Below, piece by piece: positions 62,562-64,000 of a DNA stretch of 64,000 bases. Origin of the DNA: Lachnospiraceae bacterium MD308 (lineage in GTDB: Bacteria > Bacillota > Clostridia > Lachnospirales > Lachnospiraceae); assembly GCA_010206225.2 (NCBI GenBank), contig VIQU02000020.1, positions 167-64,166 on the forward strand, in the 5' to 3' direction. Numbering within the stretch: the first letter of the stretch is position 1; the number at the start of each line of letters is the position of its first letter. The translations under genes were made by a program, and so were the position numbers. Below the pieces are notes generated by a model. It ran no database searches and was not told the origin of the DNA. It saw only the letters and a program-made list of their open reading frames with translations.

Positions 62562-63253
62562 TTCAGAAATCTCACCAGGGGGATGAAGAAGCAAGAGCAC
62601 AGCTTGTAGAAGAGAATGGGGGATTAGTCTGGAGTATCGTAAAACGATTTTATAATCGCGGGGTGGAAGCGGAAGATTTGTTTCAGATAGGAAATATCGG
62701 CCTGTTAAAAGCGATTGATAAATTTGACCTGAATTATAATGTGAAGTTTTCCACCTACGCGGTTCCTATGATCTCCGGGGAGATTAAGAGGTTCCTCAGA
62801 GACGACGGAATGATCAAAGTCAGCCGTTCGCTGAAGGAGTTGGCATACAAGGCGTATCTTTGTCAGGAGCGGCTTGTAGAAACACTTGGAAGAGAGCCGT
62901 ATATTTCAGAGATTGCGAAGGAACTGGATGTGTCAACAGAGGAGCTCACGATGGCGATGGAGGCAAGCGGCGATATTGAGTCGCTGCAAAAATCAATTTA
63001 CCAGAAAGACGGACAGGAGATCCGATTAATGGACAAGCTTCCGGGGCAGGAAAGACAGGAGGACAGGATTGTGGATCATATAGTGCTTGACCATCTTCTT
63101 ATGTCTCTGGATTCAAAGGAGCGGCAGTTGATTTACCTTAGGTATTTTGCAAACCGTACGCAGACACAGGTGGGGGAAGAACTCGGTATCTCGCAGGTAC
63201 AAGTATCCAGAATGGAAAAGAAAATCTTAAAACAGATGAGAGATAAGATATGA
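62540..63253 (+). CDS. sigF: RNA polymerase sigma-F factor
   Basis: A 237-residue sporulation sigma factor. Region 2: VEAEDLFQIGNIGLLKAIDK, FSTYAVPMISGEIKRFLRDD; region 3: EPYISEIAKELDVSTEELTM; region 4: LIYLRYFANRTQTQVGEELG, ISQVQVSRMEKKIL. First forespore-specific sigma factor; directs spoIIR, spoVA and others. Start has GGACGGAGATT upstream within spoIIAB. Confidence 0.96.
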   Translation: MDRTIALIQKSHQGDEEARAQLVEENGGLVWSIVKRFYNRGVEAEDLFQIGNIGLLKAIDKFDLNYNVKFSTYAVPMISGEIKRFLRDDGMIKVSRSLKELAYKAYLCQERLVETLGREPYISEIAKELDVSTEELTMAMEASGDIESLQKSIYQKDGQEIRLMDKLPGQERQEDRIVDHIVLDHLLMSLDSKERQLIYLRYFANRTQTQVGEELGISQVQVSRMEKKILKQMRDKI

Positions 63254-63334
63254 CCAATTTTAGCGTATATTTTCTTTGTGTATATTTTAAAAGAAAAGCA
63301 GCATACTAACAAAAAAACAAAGGAAGGTATCAGT

Positions 63335-63532
63335 ATGGAAGAAGCGAGAAAAAAGCTCAGGCTCTGCCTGGCTCTTGTAGTGGCGCTGGCAGTCATTGTC
63401 GGGCTGATCTATTATTTCGGCGATGCAAAAAAGGGCAGGGATATGAGCGAGGGCACACTGGTAAAGAAGACAGAAAGTGACAGGAAAATGTCGGCGGCGG
63501 ATGTCGGAGGTTATTATGGCATCTGGAAGTGA
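63335..63532 (+). CDS. small single-pass membrane protein between sigF and spoVAA
   Basis: A 65-residue protein. Basic N-terminus (MEEARKKLRL), one membrane segment (CLALVVALAVIVGLIYYFG) and a short soluble tail (KKTESDRKMSAADVGGYYGI). GGAAGGTATC upstream of the ATG. Its end overlaps the spoVAA start by 17 bp, so the two are coupled. I do not know a family; position suggests a forespore-expressed protein linked to SpoVA. Confidence 0.7.
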   Translation: MEEARKKLRLCLALVVALAVIVGLIYYFGDAKKGRDMSEGTLVKKTESDRKMSAADVGGYYGIWK

Positions 63533-64000
63533 TACAATCTATGTAAAAGCGGACCGTAATGTTGAGGTGACAAAACCTGAGGTAACGTTAGGAGATGTCA
63601 TAAAGATCGAGTGTGTCAATTCTTCTGTTGTTTCCAGAGTGAAGACTTTGAAGCTGTTGAAATTTCATGATACGGATAAGAAGAACCAGAACCGGACTTC
63701 TGTTTCGATCTTAAAGGTGATTGAATGTATTCATGAGGTATATCCAAACGCAGACATCCAGAATATGGGAGAGACAGATTTTATCGTTACTTTAGAGGAA
63801 CAGAGGACGGCAGGGCAGGCTGTCCATTGGATCAAGACATTTTTTGTTGTTGTCATTACCTTTTGCGGCGCCGCATTTTCTATTATGGCATTTAATAACG
63901 ATGTTGATGTAACAAAAATGTTCGGTCAGGTATATGTAAGCCTTACAGGAACTGAAAGCTCTGGTTTTACGATTCTGGAACTGTCGTACTGCATTGGGGT
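63516..64000 (+). CDS. spoVAA: stage V sporulation protein AA (cut by the window end)
   Basis: First 161 residues. An N-terminal domain (TIYVKADRNVEVTKPEVTLG, VSILKVIECIHEVYPNADIQ, GETDFIVTLEEQ) is followed by membrane segments (WIKTFFVVVITFCGAAFSIM, then FNNDVDVTKMFGQVY). Matches SpoVAA, part of the SpoVA channel for dipicolinic acid in spores. GGAGG in front of the ATG. The gene continues past base 64000, presumably into spoVAB and the rest of the operon. Confidence 0.88.
   Translation, partial: MASGSDTIYVKADRNVEVTKPEVTLGDVIKIECVNSSVVSRVKTLKLLKFHDTDKKNQNRTSVSILKVIECIHEVYPNADIQNMGETDFIVTLEEQRTAGQAVHWIKTFFVVVITFCGAAFSIMAFNNDVDVTKMFGQVYVSLTGTESSGFTILELSYCIG

Overview
The window looks like a low-to-moderate GC, spore-forming member of the Clostridia, most likely a gut Lachnospiraceae. 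Evidence: a spoIIAA-spoIIAB-sigF-spoVAA sporulation block, a valine T-box in front of valS, a nadABC-niaR operon, YesM/YesN-type signalling with a ribose-class ABC transporter, clostridial mobile-element genes (Cys-rich KTR protein, TnpV) and GGAGG-type ribosome binding sites throughout. The species cannot be fixed from the sequence.

Layout. 1-2608: left-truncated IS66 element with two tandem duplications inside it. 2609-8123: decaying island resembling a conflict or defence module (5'-truncated superfamily 1 helicase with a C-terminal nuclease-like domain, HTH-Nudix fusion with a premature stop, intact AlbA_2/ATPase-fold regulator flanked by copies of its own candidate operator, frameshifted primase-like gene). 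8340-9650: broken IS110 element. 9787-19990: two-component system, catalytically degenerate tandem ABC protein, sugar-type ABC transporter, alpha/beta hydrolase and amidohydrolase, which together look like one sense-import-hydrolyse unit. 20047-25400: remnant of an integrative element with a cut-off integrase. 25454-29897: DUF1848 protein, GNAT, MFS exporter or importer and divergent AraC regulator.

29979-43527 is the most interesting part. It holds a six-gene operon (SDR, MFS, FGGY kinase, alkyl-DHAP-synthase-like FAD oxidase, divergent EtfB and EtfA), a second FAD oxidase followed by a GlpP-family antiterminator gene, a canonical etfB-etfA pair, and a BCCT transporter with a gutted glycerol-dehydrogenase-type gene and surE. 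Three transcription units of this cluster begin with a good sigma-A promoter followed by a leader that carries a shared motif close to CGTTAGATAAGAAAAACG and then a terminator-like hairpin. With a GlpP-type gene inside the cluster, this reads as a small RNA-antitermination regulon that senses a phosphorylated metabolite and controls two electron-transferring-flavoprotein-linked FAD dehydrogenases. The substrate is unknown.

43625-64000 is mostly core genome: DUF2130 protein, HTH-TPR regulator, MgtC-like protein, NAD biosynthesis, an extracytoplasmic thioredoxin / CXXC / Fe-S electron-transfer trio, a truncated rhodanese, valS, an LTA-synthase-type enzyme, folC, a TPR membrane protein and the forespore sigma-F operon running into spoVAA at the window edge. 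No tRNA, rRNA or CRISPR array was seen.
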